Part shown: positions 48,763 through 58,832 of the stretch, in pieces | Layout: every line of letters starts with the position of its first letter | Position numbering within the stretch: the first letter of the stretch is position 1 | Translations under genes and position numbers: made by a program | Notes under the pieces: model-generated | Told to the model about the DNA's origin: nothing | Database searches by the model: none | What the model saw: only the letters and a program-made list of their open reading frames with translations | Assembly: GCF_932276165.1 (NCBI RefSeq) | Contig: NC_064012.1 | Span: 8,005,501-8,069,500, forward strand | Length of the DNA: 64,000 nt | From: Plutella xylostella | Lineage: Eukaryota > Arthropoda > Insecta > Lepidoptera > Plutellidae | Reading direction: 5' to 3'

Positions 48763-51700
48763 TTAGGTACTTTGGATAGTGTTTAAGAGGTAAGTTTTAT
48801 ACATGACTGAAAATTTATTTATATTCTTCTCGAGTCTAATATGAGATGGCATTTCATTCATTAATCTAGGAACCTGTCTTTTTAGCATTCTTCCGCCAAA
48901 GTAGTTATTAACCCTTGTAGTTTCAAACTTTCCTTGGGCTGCGGATCTTGTATTAAGTCCGTGCTGTTTTGGTATTTTATGGTTCTGGCTGCTATGGTTG
49001 CTTACGGCTACATTGTGTTTATATTTTAACGATGCTGGAAGAATTTTGCATATTTTAAAAAGCTTTTTATAATCATGATTTAGTTTGGCTTTAGTTTTTT
49101 TGTCTACCAATTGTTTTAAGAATCTGATTTGTAAAGTTTCAATTTTGTCTATATGAGTTTTAAAAGTTGAACCATAGCACTCAATACCATAACTAATAAT
49201 AGAATCAACCAATGAAAGGTAAATAGTTTTTAACATAAATTTTGGGACTTTATAGCTAAGTTGGTTGAATTTACATAACAATATACGAAGTTTGCTTACA
49301 ATGTAGTCTACATGATCTATCCAACCCATATTTTCATCTATACACATGCCGAGGTATTTAACATGAGGTACTTTATTGAGGATATGACAATTACAATTTG
49401 AACCATTACTATGAATACAAGAGAAGTCATGTGCAACCAATTTACATGGAATCTTAGGAATACATGAATAAGGAGATTGAATAACAATTAGGTTCGTTTT
49501 ATCTGAATTGATAACAATGCCGTTGTCATGGGCCCAGCGGGTGATATTGTCGATATCCTCCTGCACGAGAGGCGTGACCTCGTCCATGTCGCGGCCGGCC
49601 CGCAGCGTGCACAGGTCGTCCGCGAACATGTACGATGAGCAATGGCGGATCACGTTGCACAGGCTGTTGACGTGCATCAGGTAGCACAGCGGGCCGCAGC
49701 CGGAGCCCTGCGGCACCCCGCGCCCCGCCGCCGACTGCGCCCCGCTGTACCCCTGTCCCACTCTAACTCGGAAGGAGCGCTCCAGTAGGTACTCACGGTA
49801 CCAGCTGTTGATTGGTCCGCTGACCCCGCACTCCGCCATCGCCTCAAGCAGCGTCTCGTGCCGGAGGGTATCGAAGGCCTTTTTAAAATCGAAGAATACA
49901 GCAACTACAAACTTTTTGTCATTAAGATAACCATTTATTTCATCAGTAAATTTTGTTAATAATGTTGACGTACTTTTGCCCGCTTGAAACCCATGTTGAC
50001 AATCGTTAATTATGTTGTGTTTAGTGAGGAATACATTCTGTTGATTTATTATACATTTTTCAATTATCTTTTCAATGCTAGCCAAAATTGCTATAGGCCT
50101 ATAGTTACCATAATTTTTATGGTCTCCTTTTTTATAAATAGGACGCACAATGGCTTCTTTTAACTTAGCAGGGAAAAGTGAAAATTTTATACATAAGTTA
50201 ATAAGGTGTGCAATGATTGGACTAATTTTTTCGCTTACAATTTTTATGTCTCGCATTCTTATGTTGTCAGATCCAGGACATTTATTACTACTCATTAATT
50301 TAATGACCTTAAGCACTTGCCTAGCAGTGACTGGTTTCCATCTCATACACACAGGGGATGTATTAACATAATCAGTTCGATCTAAAAATTTCTTATCACA
50401 ATCATGTACTATTTTATCAATATCATTTATAAATGTATATGCAAAATTGTTACTTATTTCTTCTTGACTTTTATCTTTTATGTATTTTTGTATTAAATCA
50501 TCTGTGGATTGTTTGGTTCTTCCAAGTAAATTATTAATGTTCTCCCATATTTTTTTAATATTGCCATTGCATTCAATTATTTTACGTTTTGTATATTCAT
50601 TTCTTATTTTAAAAAATAATTTGTTACATTTGTTTCTGAGCCTAGTGTAATTCAATCTTTTAAGCATGTTAGATTTATCGTTACACCATAAAATAAACAG
50701 TCTGTCTCTCTCCAGGATCATGCGTTTCATACTAGCATCTACCCATCCCTTATCATCCCTACCACTACATTTTATAACTTTTGTTCGATAACAATCTTCG
50801 TAAATAGAAGCAAATGTTTCATAGATTTTATTGTATAATTCTAAAGGGCAGTTGAGGTTTAATAGTTCGCTAAATTCAACTGAGTCAAGTTTTTCCTGTA
50901 CGAGTTTGTTATCTATAAAGCGGCGGGTGGTGCCCCCGCCCCGCGCCGCCGCGCCCCCCGCGCCGAGCGGCGGCTGCGCGGCGGCGCTGGTCGGAGGCAC
51001 CATGCACCTTCTAAGCTCAGGGCTGCTTAGGGCCACGGTGGTACAGTAATGATCTGCCATTTTATGCTCTATTACAGCTGAGTAGATGTCATACGATGGG
51101 CATTTTACAAAAATGTGGTCTATACATGATTCTACAATTTCTCCCTTCAATATTTCTCTTCTAGTTACCTTAGAAATACACCTTGAGTAGCCGTACCTAG
51201 CCAATATATTTTCATAATGTGAAATGTTTTTATTTTTAGTATCGAGTAAGTTTATATTAATATCTCCACAAATTATAATTTTATCATTATTTAGCTTCTT
51301 TAATAACAGATTTAGCTCATCCAAAAATTGTACCACCTTGTTTTCTTGATTAATTTTTGGAGGCCGGTAGATCCCTACGATAATCATTTCTATGTTGTTT
51401 TTGTTTACACTTACAATAACACATTCAGCAGTTAACATTGTAAATGGTGGTTCAATTACTCGGGCTGCTAAATCCGTGTGTGTATAAATAAGTACCCCGC
51501 CCCCTTTTCTATTAGGCCTAGTATAGCTGTTTAGGTCATAGCCCGATATGCTATACATACCTAACATACTATGTGGTATATTTGGTTCAGTTATAACAAT
51601 TACATCCAATATTGCAAAAAAACCCTTACAAGTTACAATGAGATCATTATAATACTTTTTTATCGACCTAATATTGACATGGAATAAATAAAAATCTTTC

Positions 51701-51771
51701 TTATCGTTTAAGGTTGATGACCAGGATTGTAAACTGTCCACACTTACTTCAGAATTACAGCTGGATATCAC
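48763..51771 (-). CDS. LINE ORF2: AP endonuclease and reverse transcriptase
   Basis: The frame encodes about 1000 residues. The endonuclease part (about 28-245) has E62 in ITEPNIP, YRPP at 135, GDININ at 169, DH at 218 and the catalytic-type ADHY at 239-242. The reverse transcriptase (about 485-790) has NYRPIA, FFDFKKAFD (626-634), GVPQGSGCGP (685) and the FADD box (716-719). A Ser/Ala/Gly-rich linker (about 251-285) separates the two. Role: nicks target DNA and copies the element RNA in place. The frame is open back to a TAA near 51798, yet the first ATG codes residue 69, inside the endonuclease. A non-ATG start (GTG at 51771 or other) or re-initiation after ORF1 is implied. GC content switches sharply within the frame. 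Confidence 0.93.
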   Translation of the reverse strand: MISSCNSEVSVDSLQSWSSTLNDKKDFYLFHVNIRSIKKYYNDLIVTCKGFFAILDVIVITEPNIPHSMLGMYSISGYDLNSYTRPNRKGGGVLIYTHTDLAARVIEPPFTMLTAECVIVSVNKNNIEMIIVGIYRPPKINQENKVVQFLDELNLLLKKLNNDKIIICGDININLLDTKNKNISHYENILARYGYSRCISKVTRREILKGEIVESCIDHIFVKCPSYDIYSAVIEHKMADHYCTTVALSSPELRRCMVPPTSAAAQPPLGAGGAAARGGGTTRRFIDNKLVQEKLDSVEFSELLNLNCPLELYNKIYETFASIYEDCYRTKVIKCSGRDDKGWVDASMKRMILERDRLFILWCNDKSNMLKRLNYTRLRNKCNKLFFKIRNEYTKRKIIECNGNIKKIWENINNLLGRTKQSTDDLIQKYIKDKSQEEISNNFAYTFINDIDKIVHDCDKKFLDRTDYVNTSPVCMRWKPVTARQVLKVIKLMSSNKCPGSDNIRMRDIKIVSEKISPIIAHLINLCIKFSLFPAKLKEAIVRPIYKKGDHKNYGNYRPIAILASIEKIIEKCIINQQNVFLTKHNIINDCQHGFQAGKSTSTLLTKFTDEINGYLNDKKFVVAVFFDFKKAFDTLRHETLLEAMAECGVSGPINSWYREYLLERSFRVRVGQGYSGAQSAAGRGVPQGSGCGPLCYLMHVNSLCNVIRHCSSYMFADDLCTLRAGRDMDEVTPLVQEDIDNITRWAHDNGIVINSDKTNLIVIQSPYSCIPKIPCKLVAHDFSCIHSNGSNCNCHILNKVPHVKYLGMCIDENMGWIDHVDYIVSKLRILLCKFNQLSYKVPKFMLKTIYLSLVDSIISYGIECYGSTFKTHIDKIETLQIRFLKQLVDKKTKAKLNHDYKKLFKICKILPASLKYKHNVAVSNHSSQNHKIPKQHGLNTRSAAQGKFETTRVNNYFGGRMLKRQVPRLMNEMPSHIRLEKNINKFSVMYKTYLLNTIQST

Positions 51772-51871
51772 ATCGAGGTCTAGTAAGGCCGCGAATTATA
51801 TAACTAGGTTGTATTCACTGTATAATTAACACTTGTAGGCTGGCTTTACACCTACAGAATATTAAATCACT

Positions 51872-52873
51872 TTAGCCATTTTTGGACTTTAATTCACTCA
51901 CATCACTCATATTTTTGATTCTCGCCGTCTTCGCCCCATCGTTTTTCTTCACAAGAATTTTACCGCCACGCACCCAGATGTATTTGAACTGGTCTCGAAG
52001 CTCTGTTCTGGCCTTCCAGAACAGTTCTCGCATCTCAGGAACCAGGTCTTCGTTAATGTAGATGTTGCCGGTCGAGGGCCCGCCGGTTACTAAGTTGCTA
52101 GTAATTAGGCGGAGCTCTCGTCGCTGCTTCAGCCATGTTTCGCGGGTGGAGCCTCCAGAAGACAAGAATCTCACTAATATTGGTGAGGACTTGGCATTCA
52201 TCTTAGGTGAAGTCCTTCTAGCGCATTCAATCTCCGTGGTACTGACTTTCATTAATTCGCCAAGTTTCTTCACGATAGCCATTGGTTCTTCATTGGGGAG
52301 CTCCTCTAAACCAACTATTTCGAGGTTAAGTTGACGTTCATTTTGCTCGAGGTCAATGATCTTCTGCTCGAGTGCTCCGCTGTACTTTTGCAAGTATGAA
52401 CACGTGTTGGTTAGGTTATGCAGTTGTTTGTCCATTGTAGCAATTTTTTCGGTGGTTTCCTTCTGTGTTTTTTCGTAGTCATCAATTTTGTCAGAAAAGA
52501 ACTGCAATGATCTTTGCAATTCCTCTCTTATAACAGTTTGAATCTCACGTTTTAATTCTCTTCTAATCGTAGTCTGTACTTCGTTCTTAATTTCTTGCAG
52601 CATCATCTTGGTGTCCCTGTCTGTGCCTGTTTCTTCGGCTTCGTAGGTTTCTTCCTCTTCGTTATCGGGTAATATGCAGGACAGTCGCGTGGGTTTAGTT
52701 TTCCCGACGCAAGTCTTACATTGCCATTCAACTGATTTGGTTAGAAACAAAACATTTAGCTGTTCAGCCGATAAGGAAGCACATTTGCCGTGTATCCACT
52801 TTTTGCATTTGGAGCACTGCAATCCAGGATTATTTTTATTCACAAGGGTAGAACAAGTAGAACACTTCGCCAT
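51872..52873 (-). CDS. LINE ORF1: PHD-type finger, coiled coil and FP25K-like C-terminus
   Basis: The protein has 333 residues from a good ATG. Residues 4-55 hold C4, C7, C20, C23, H28, C31, C52 and C55, a complete C4-H-C3 PHD finger. About 85-185 is charged with a regular hydrophobic repeat, as a coiled coil. About 200-333 resembles the baculovirus FP25K-type domain, seen in ORF1 proteins of several insect LINEs (for example the stretch GNIYINEDLVPEMRELFW). Role by family: binds the element RNA and forms the particle that ORF2 joins. The domain calls are from pattern recognition; the FP-type call would need a profile search. Confidence 0.85.
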   Translation of the reverse strand: MAKCSTCSTLVNKNNPGLQCSKCKKWIHGKCASLSAEQLNVLFLTKSVEWQCKTCVGKTKPTRLSCILPDNEEEETYEAEETGTDRDTKMMLQEIKNEVQTTIRRELKREIQTVIREELQRSLQFFSDKIDDYEKTQKETTEKIATMDKQLHNLTNTCSYLQKYSGALEQKIIDLEQNERQLNLEIVGLEELPNEEPMAIVKKLGELMKVSTTEIECARRTSPKMNAKSSPILVRFLSSGGSTRETWLKQRRELRLITSNLVTGGPSTGNIYINEDLVPEMRELFWKARTELRDQFKYIWVRGGKILVKKNDGAKTARIKNMSDVSELKSKNG

Positions 52874-53345
52874 CTTGCGGTAGGTATAGTGTCGTATCGC
52901 CGTAAGAAAGAAGCACGCGCCTATCCGCGATGAGCGCTAGCGCACGACTCTTTGAATCCTAACTAATATTATAAATGCGAAAGTCACTGTCTGACTCTCC
53001 TACTATAGAATATATTAAACATATTAGGTTTTGTATTTATTTCAGACAACTAAATAACTTTAATACCGCGATGTAGGATCTTCATATTAATTGGCCTCTG
53101 TTCCATACAAGCTCTCTATATTGCGCTTTTAGTGCCATCTGTTGGTTATATCCGGTACTGTCTGTCTGTCTGTTACTCTTTCACGCCAAAACTACTGAAC
53201 GGATTTGAATGAAATTTGGTATACATATGGTCTAGACCCTGAGAAAGAACATAGGCTACTTTTTATTGCGAAACGGAGGTTGTAAGGGGTTAAAAGGGGG
53301 AGTTAAAAGTTGTATGCGAATACTTAATTTTAAAAGATAAAAATC

Positions 53346-53412
53346 TGGCGTAGTGGTTATTGACCCTGACTGCTATGCCGGAGGTCCTGGGTTCGATTCC
53401 CGGCCGGGGTAG
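53346..53412 (+). repeat. tRNA-derived SINE head nested in the Helitron
   Basis: Box A-like TGGCGTAGTGGTTA at 53346 and perfect box B GGGTTCGATTCC at 53389-53400 are followed by GGGGTAGATC and a T-run. It has the same head as the SINE at 8410-8671, but the body is truncated. Confidence 0.65.
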
Positions 53413-54050
53413 ATCTTTTTTTAAATAAACTTTATATTTAAGCACTTGATGAGCAATAATTAAACATTTTGTTCTAGCGTTTTTGAAACTTCGATCTGTG
53501 AGTGGATGAAATAGAGGTTCATATTTTGTATGAAGTTCGTCATTTTGAAGATAAAAACATTATATTTTGTATTTAGGCACTACATAATCACAAAAAAATA
53601 ATGATTACCATTTAAAAAAAACCCAGTGTTGGGGTGTAATATAGGGGTTGAAAGTTTTATGGGTGTTGAGTTTTAGAAGTTTAATTTATATAGTAGCTAT
53701 GTCCGCTCCTAGATGGCGTTGTCGGATCGGATATAGATCGCGGTATGGTTTGATTTTAGCTAATGTACTTATAGTTTGTATGTATTTACAGTAAGTAACA
53801 ACCCAATAAACGATTGCACTGCTGCATACGAGGTTTCATTCATTGTCCGTTGATTCTTATGCGTCATTTTTGAAGATAAAACCATGAATCTTATTACGTA
53901 GTGTTTTAGGAAAAGTGTGCAGAGATTTTCTATACGGAATTCTCATGACTGACACGCGCAGGCTAAACGTAGCGTAGGCACTTGAAATATGGAAGGGACG
54001 TAGCTTAGGTACCGTATGTTCCCACTAAGTTAGCGGTTGAAATTCGGCAT

Positions 54051-54232
54051 TAACTAAGGCTGTTTTTAACAGCATGCGGATTTGATTACGCACGCGGGAT
54101 TTCTCCGCACGCGTTCATACAAGTATTCATTGTAACGCGTGGAATATGCACACGAGATGCGGGAAAATGGCGTGCTATCCCACGTGCGTGATGAAATCTG
54201 CATGCTGTTAAAACAGCCGAAAAGCTTAGTTA
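54051..54232. mobile_element. MITE with ~45-bp terminal inverted repeats, nested in the Helitron
   Basis: TAACTAAGGCTGTTTTTAAC on the left faces GTTAAAACAGCC...TTAGTTA on the right. The match continues through AGCATGCGGATTT / AAATCTGCATGCT and CACGCGGGA / TCCCACGTG. It is 182 bp and non-coding. Confidence 0.75.
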
Positions 54233-54601
54233 CAATAGGATATTGCAAGATACCTAGATGTTTTCAATCTAACATGTCTTGCACACCTTAGTAAAGTTAT
54301 GGTTTTGTTTTGAAAAATGGGAGTTAAAGTGAAAAAAAATAAGTAAGTAGTATGAAAAAAACCAAAACTGCATAAGTTAGATGCTTGAATTTAAACATTT
54401 ATAAATTACTGTTCTGCCATTGCTATACAAGTCTTTGCTCAATGAAGTCATGAAAATCATTTTTAGTCAAGTATCTTCGTACTTATTTGTCAACTTTCAT
54501 CTAATTTAATACCACCATGGCATGTTATTGGGTAGGTAGTTCGGGAGTCGGCCACGGCAAAATAATTTTAAGGCGAAGCGAAGCTCGCGGGCAACAGCTA
54601 G

Positions 54602-55599
54602 TAATTTATAAATATCAGGACAGATCAGGACTAAAATATTGGCATCTTTCAGTTTGTTTTCGTCATGTCTAGTATAGTACACTACTAATATGATAAAAAT
54701 AAACTACTAGACACGTAGCTAGTAGGTACGGACCTATGGAACTAGATGATGAGCCCACCCCAATAAATGCGGGCTCGTAAAAGTAGGAATTGCTCATGTG
54801 CAAAAAAAGGTAGAGATGTGTCTATTCAACCTGTATTGCACAGTAAGGCGGTGCACAAAAGGCTCCCGTGGAACATATTGTACTCGGGGCGAGCCGTGCC
54901 TTTAGCACAGAATAATAACTAGTACCAGTACAGAAGTCCATCTTCGCAATGGCTTTCAAAGAAATATGACTCCATCCCATAAGCAATAAGATCTAATTTA
55001 GATCGCGTTCCAGCCGCACACGTTTTAATTTACTTACCTACTAATTTATTTTTGAGGGAATATGCGCTTCATTTCACTGGACTACGGTGCATAATAAGTT
55101 ATACGTGGTTATACGCATTGAAAAAGAAGCCACCTTAGGGTTGCCTCAGCACCACAGACTACAACGTTTACTAAGCAACGGACTGAGTTTGTAAAAAGAA
55201 TGTCATGATTTTAAAACAAAATTTATCTGAATTTAGAATACAAAGCTATTCCAAACTTATTTTCTATTGGAAATGACTAGTAAAAGCTACGGCAATTTCA
55301 TAGTTAAAGACCTATTCATAGATCTATTATTTGAAGTAAAAGAAAGAGGTAGATAGGAACCTATATCTACCTAAAACATTTACTTCGGTCAAAAAATGTT
55401 TTTTTTTCTTCATAATTGTGATAATATTGAGATGAATTAATTGATCATGATGTTCTGTTTTAGTTTAGTTGAGCACGAATCCTACTCAGCTCACATTTTA
55501 TAATCGATTCATTAATACATTTTGAGGGAAGTCTTGTGTCTGTAAATTTAATATATTTTTTTTTATAAAGTTAAACGTAGTCGAACAAAATTAAATAGC
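54602..55599. other. NOS1AP intron, gene-free part
   Basis: No gene or clear repeat is seen. Confidence 0.4.
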
Positions 55600-55720
55600 G
55601 CGCGCGCGTGTGTCGTCTTTCGCTTGCGGCAGCCAGCGGCAGCCGACTAAATTGGCCACGCAGACGTGGCCGGCGCCAAGCTGGCGCCTGCGCCGCCCGC
55701 GCGCGGAGTGACACAGGCCT
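55600..55720. promoter_or_regulatory. CpG-rich island with two adjacent hairpins
   Basis: This is a GC- and CpG-rich block within AT-rich intron. It contains GGCCACGCAGACGTGGCC (55654-55671) immediately followed by GGCGCCAAGCTGGCGCC (55672-55688), each a perfect 7-bp stem. It could be an enhancer, an alternative promoter or a binding site for dimeric factors; which one is not known. Confidence 0.35.
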
Positions 55721-56024
55721 GCCTTTAGTTAAGTAAGTACTACAGTATACGGATAGCCACGCGATGTAACACAACATAAATAATATTTAAATTTAGTAAG
55801 TAGTTATCAGAAATTATTTCTTTAAAATGTGTCTTTAGTTCAGCATAAATTCTGAAAAGCGTTTACTTTCGAACATATTAATATTTTAACACACCCACAA
55901 ATACGTCGCGTATGTTTGAGGTCTAAATAAATGGAAAATCACAGTTTGCGACCGTCTTTTAAGCAGGAGAATAGACACTCAGTTTATGAGGGTGTGTGCC
56001 GTCGATAGTCGAAGACGATCTGAA

Positions 56025-56140
56025 TATTGCCCGCTGACCAGCCGGCTGTGAACAACGCCCGGGCGCAAATTACTACACCACGCGTCCACTCGAGTGACGC
56101 GCTGCCGCCGCCGCCTCCGCCGCCCCGTGCATTGTCCATT
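56025..56140. promoter_or_regulatory. Second CpG-rich block in the intron
   Basis: Dense CG and CCGCCG repeats (CTGCCGCCGCCGCCTCCGCC, 56101-56120) lie about 400 bp after the first island. Together with 55600-55720 it may mark a regulatory region or an alternative first exon. No splice-linked frame is visible. Confidence 0.3.
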
Positions 56141-58760
56141 CATTGGAACAGTTTCCTACATAACAATAACATAATGTTACCTACAATTTCAGCAAGATAC
56201 CGGCAATTGCGGTATGCCGACTATTAAAAAATTCTTACATTAGGTAGCGCCATGCTGAATTATCCAAATTTTATACTTAAGTACTTACTTCATAAGGCTC
56301 GCGCTCTATGCCGAAAATATGGTCAAACTTACCGACTTTTCATAAACAAGTGATGCCGACTTTTACTAAAGACAGTACTTTTTGTATCCGGGAGCCGCTC
56401 GATTTTGCTACTGAATCTCTATTTGTATGATTTCTCGCAATGGTTTACCAAAACTTGTTGTATCATTATACCTAAGCTGTTGTGAAAAAGTTATATAGAT
56501 CAGTAATTCAGTATAGATCTAAATCCTGTTCTAAATATTTGTAGTCAATGTAAGCCTACCCTCAACTTCACATTTATACGTTACATTTTATGCGTCACAA
56601 CTCTCTGTGTAACCATGTAATGTAAAATAACCGGTGACGTGAAAATATTACAATGATCTTCCTATGAAGGAAACGGCTTTCTTATGATAGCTATTCATTT
56701 CAACCCCGACTACCCGTCCTTTCGTTCTTGTAAAGGCGTTCCACAATTTCACCATCCTGTATTATGATTACAATTTTGTGGATTCTCTTTTTTCATTTTC
56801 TGCACTCTGTAAATAAAATTATCGTGCCAAAAATATGCTTCGGCTTACGTATAAATTTAGTTTATGGTTACAAGCAATACGATATATATATCTGTGTTTT
56901 ATTTCAGTTAATTCAGATGAATTTGGTAAATAAAACAAACAAACTGACGACCCTACAAAATAAAATACATAATAAAGTTAGCTTTGCCCTAATAAACTTA
57001 AAAACAAACATATATATAATTATAAAACACAACTGTTTACCATTTTAAGTAAGTAATTACCTTAACGAACTCAATGACTTTTGGGTATTCGGCATAGGAC
57101 ATAGGCCTCAAAGCAGAAAATGCTTTTCCATGACCTCCTCTATCACCGATAAATGTTGTGGGTCCATGCGTCGAACACCCTGTATATTTACTACTCAGAA
57201 ACCTTTTTCCCTCTGTTATCTTTTCCCTGTTGGAAAGTTGGTTTGTACGGGAATATGGGGAATGGAGAAACTCACCAAGTTATGACCGCAGCGAAACCAA
57301 CATAACAACATCATATCAAGGATCTTAAAAGGCTGTATCTATAAATCCCATAATTTTCACGTGACAATCTATTTATTTTATTATAGAAGTAGCAAAACCT
57401 TAGGAATTTTAAACAACGAATTATCAAGAAGTTGGGCCAAGGTACAAGGAACAAAACGAATGATTCATTCGGCCCAGCGCAACCGGTTGGTCTCGACTGG
57501 TATGTGAATGAAATACCATCGCTCGCAGCTTTAACTGCACACTGTGGTCCAAGACTAGGCTTTATTGACAATTGCACAAATATCTATGCACACCTGGCTT
57601 CCGCTTCCATATTAGTTTAGCTCTACATAAAGTAGGTATTTGAATTATTATTTAAATTAACTAAGTATCTCTCTATTGTTATCTACATACATAATACAGG
57701 GGTGTTTAATTGCAATAAAAAATAATATTATATCTGAATCTATGCAGTTTAGGGTTCCTAGACTTCTATTTGCGAAGAAAAGAAAACCCGTTATTAGTAG
57801 GTACAATCGTTCGTATTTTGTAATTAGTTACAAAACTGCGAGTAGCACTACGCCTTTGTTTATGTAATTCGGCGCAGGCTGGCATGCCATAAGCACTATC
57901 TAATCCAACCAGATTCCAACCTATAATTGTCTGCTTCAAATCATTTTCCCCTAATTTTACAGTACATTCAGTAATTATGTTTAGGACATAATAGAATATG
58001 TGGTCGAGTGGAACTGTACTTAACCTACCTACCTACTTTTCACGTTTCAGAATAATATTTGGTAAATCGGGTATTATAGAACAGGAATGATGAAATCACA
58101 TAGACCGTATTGTACCCAAGGTTAAAATTGGCTTTGAAACACACGAGTTTCGTCTCTTTACATCATCGTCAGTAAAAAAGTTGAAATTCGTCAATTTTAA
58201 ACCTATTTTAAAGTGTCAAAAAGCTGTATGAATTCAGGAGTAGTAGGAAATATAAATATTAAAATTCCCTTTAAAAGTTGTTTATGATGATCCCATGAGT
58301 CACCCCCTTTCGGCTTAGGTACTCATAGGCATCTCTATGAGAGCTTCTGTCTCTTTAAAATAGGTTTACAAACGTTGTGATATACCACTGTGACGTACCA
58401 ATATTGAATTTTGACTGAAATAATTCTTTATTTATAGATTCTTCTAAACTCCTGTGTTTCGAAGACATTTCTAAATCTCTTCTATAAATTTGGGGGTATA
58501 CTATACCTATACTACTACTATAATGTTCGGGAAACCTGCCTTTATGCCTACCTTTATGCACCGAATTACACTCACGAACAAATAAACTCCACAATTACAA
58601 ATTTCCGACATTTTACTACCAAATTTTTTAAAACTTTTAATAGTTAAAGAAAATCTTACTTAAATGTGTTTTATAGTTAAAGAAAATCTTACAAAATGTT
58701 TACTTAAATGTTTTTTGTTGGTAATATCCGGTGCGCTTTAAAATACAGCATCATTAAGTT
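56141..58760. other. NOS1AP intron, gene-free part
   Basis: No exon is seen. Fragments only: a CGAACACCCTGTATA end motif at 57171-57185 and, near 58290-58318 on the minus strand, a copy of the AAGCCGAAAGGGG family. Confidence 0.4.
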
Positions 58761-58767
58761 AGCCTTC

Positions 58768-58832
58768 TCCGCTTAGGAGTAATTTGGTGCTATTCTCACT
58801 GGAACTTTTTCATTGCCCGTGAATGTATAAAC
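58768..58832 (-). repeat. Dispersed motif, GAAAAAGTTCCA ... CACCAAATTACTCCT family
   Basis: On the minus strand CAATGAAAAAGTTCCA is followed by AGCACCAAATTACTCCTAAG. Plus-strand relatives lie at 15249-15310 and 25160-25222 with the same order and spacing. Confidence 0.5.

Larger units (their letters stand above)
48465..52956 (-). mobile_element. Near-complete CR1-like (Jockey superfamily) LINE
   Basis: On the minus strand: a short 5' leader (52956-52874), ORF1 (52873-51872), a 100-nt spacer, ORF2 (51771-48763), a 3' region of about 300 bp and a 3' end of (ATTCT)n repeats (48500-48465). Both ORFs are uninterrupted and keep their key residues, so the copy is young and may be competent. It lies antisense inside the presumed NOS1AP intron. 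The 5' limit is set by the Helitron that begins at 52957 and may not be the true start. Confidence 0.85.
52957..54601 (+). mobile_element. 1.6-kb composite non-autonomous Helitron
   Basis: It starts TCCTAACTAATATTATAAATG after a host A (52956) and ends CGCGGGCAACAGCTAG before a host T (54602). The GCGA..TCGC mini-hairpin lies inside the 3' end. Internal blocks match the short copies at 25906 (CACGCCAAAACTACTGAACG, TAGACCCTGAGAAAGAA). It carries a SINE head (53346) and a MITE (54051-54232), which account for part of its length. It has no Rep/helicase frame. Confidence 0.8.
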
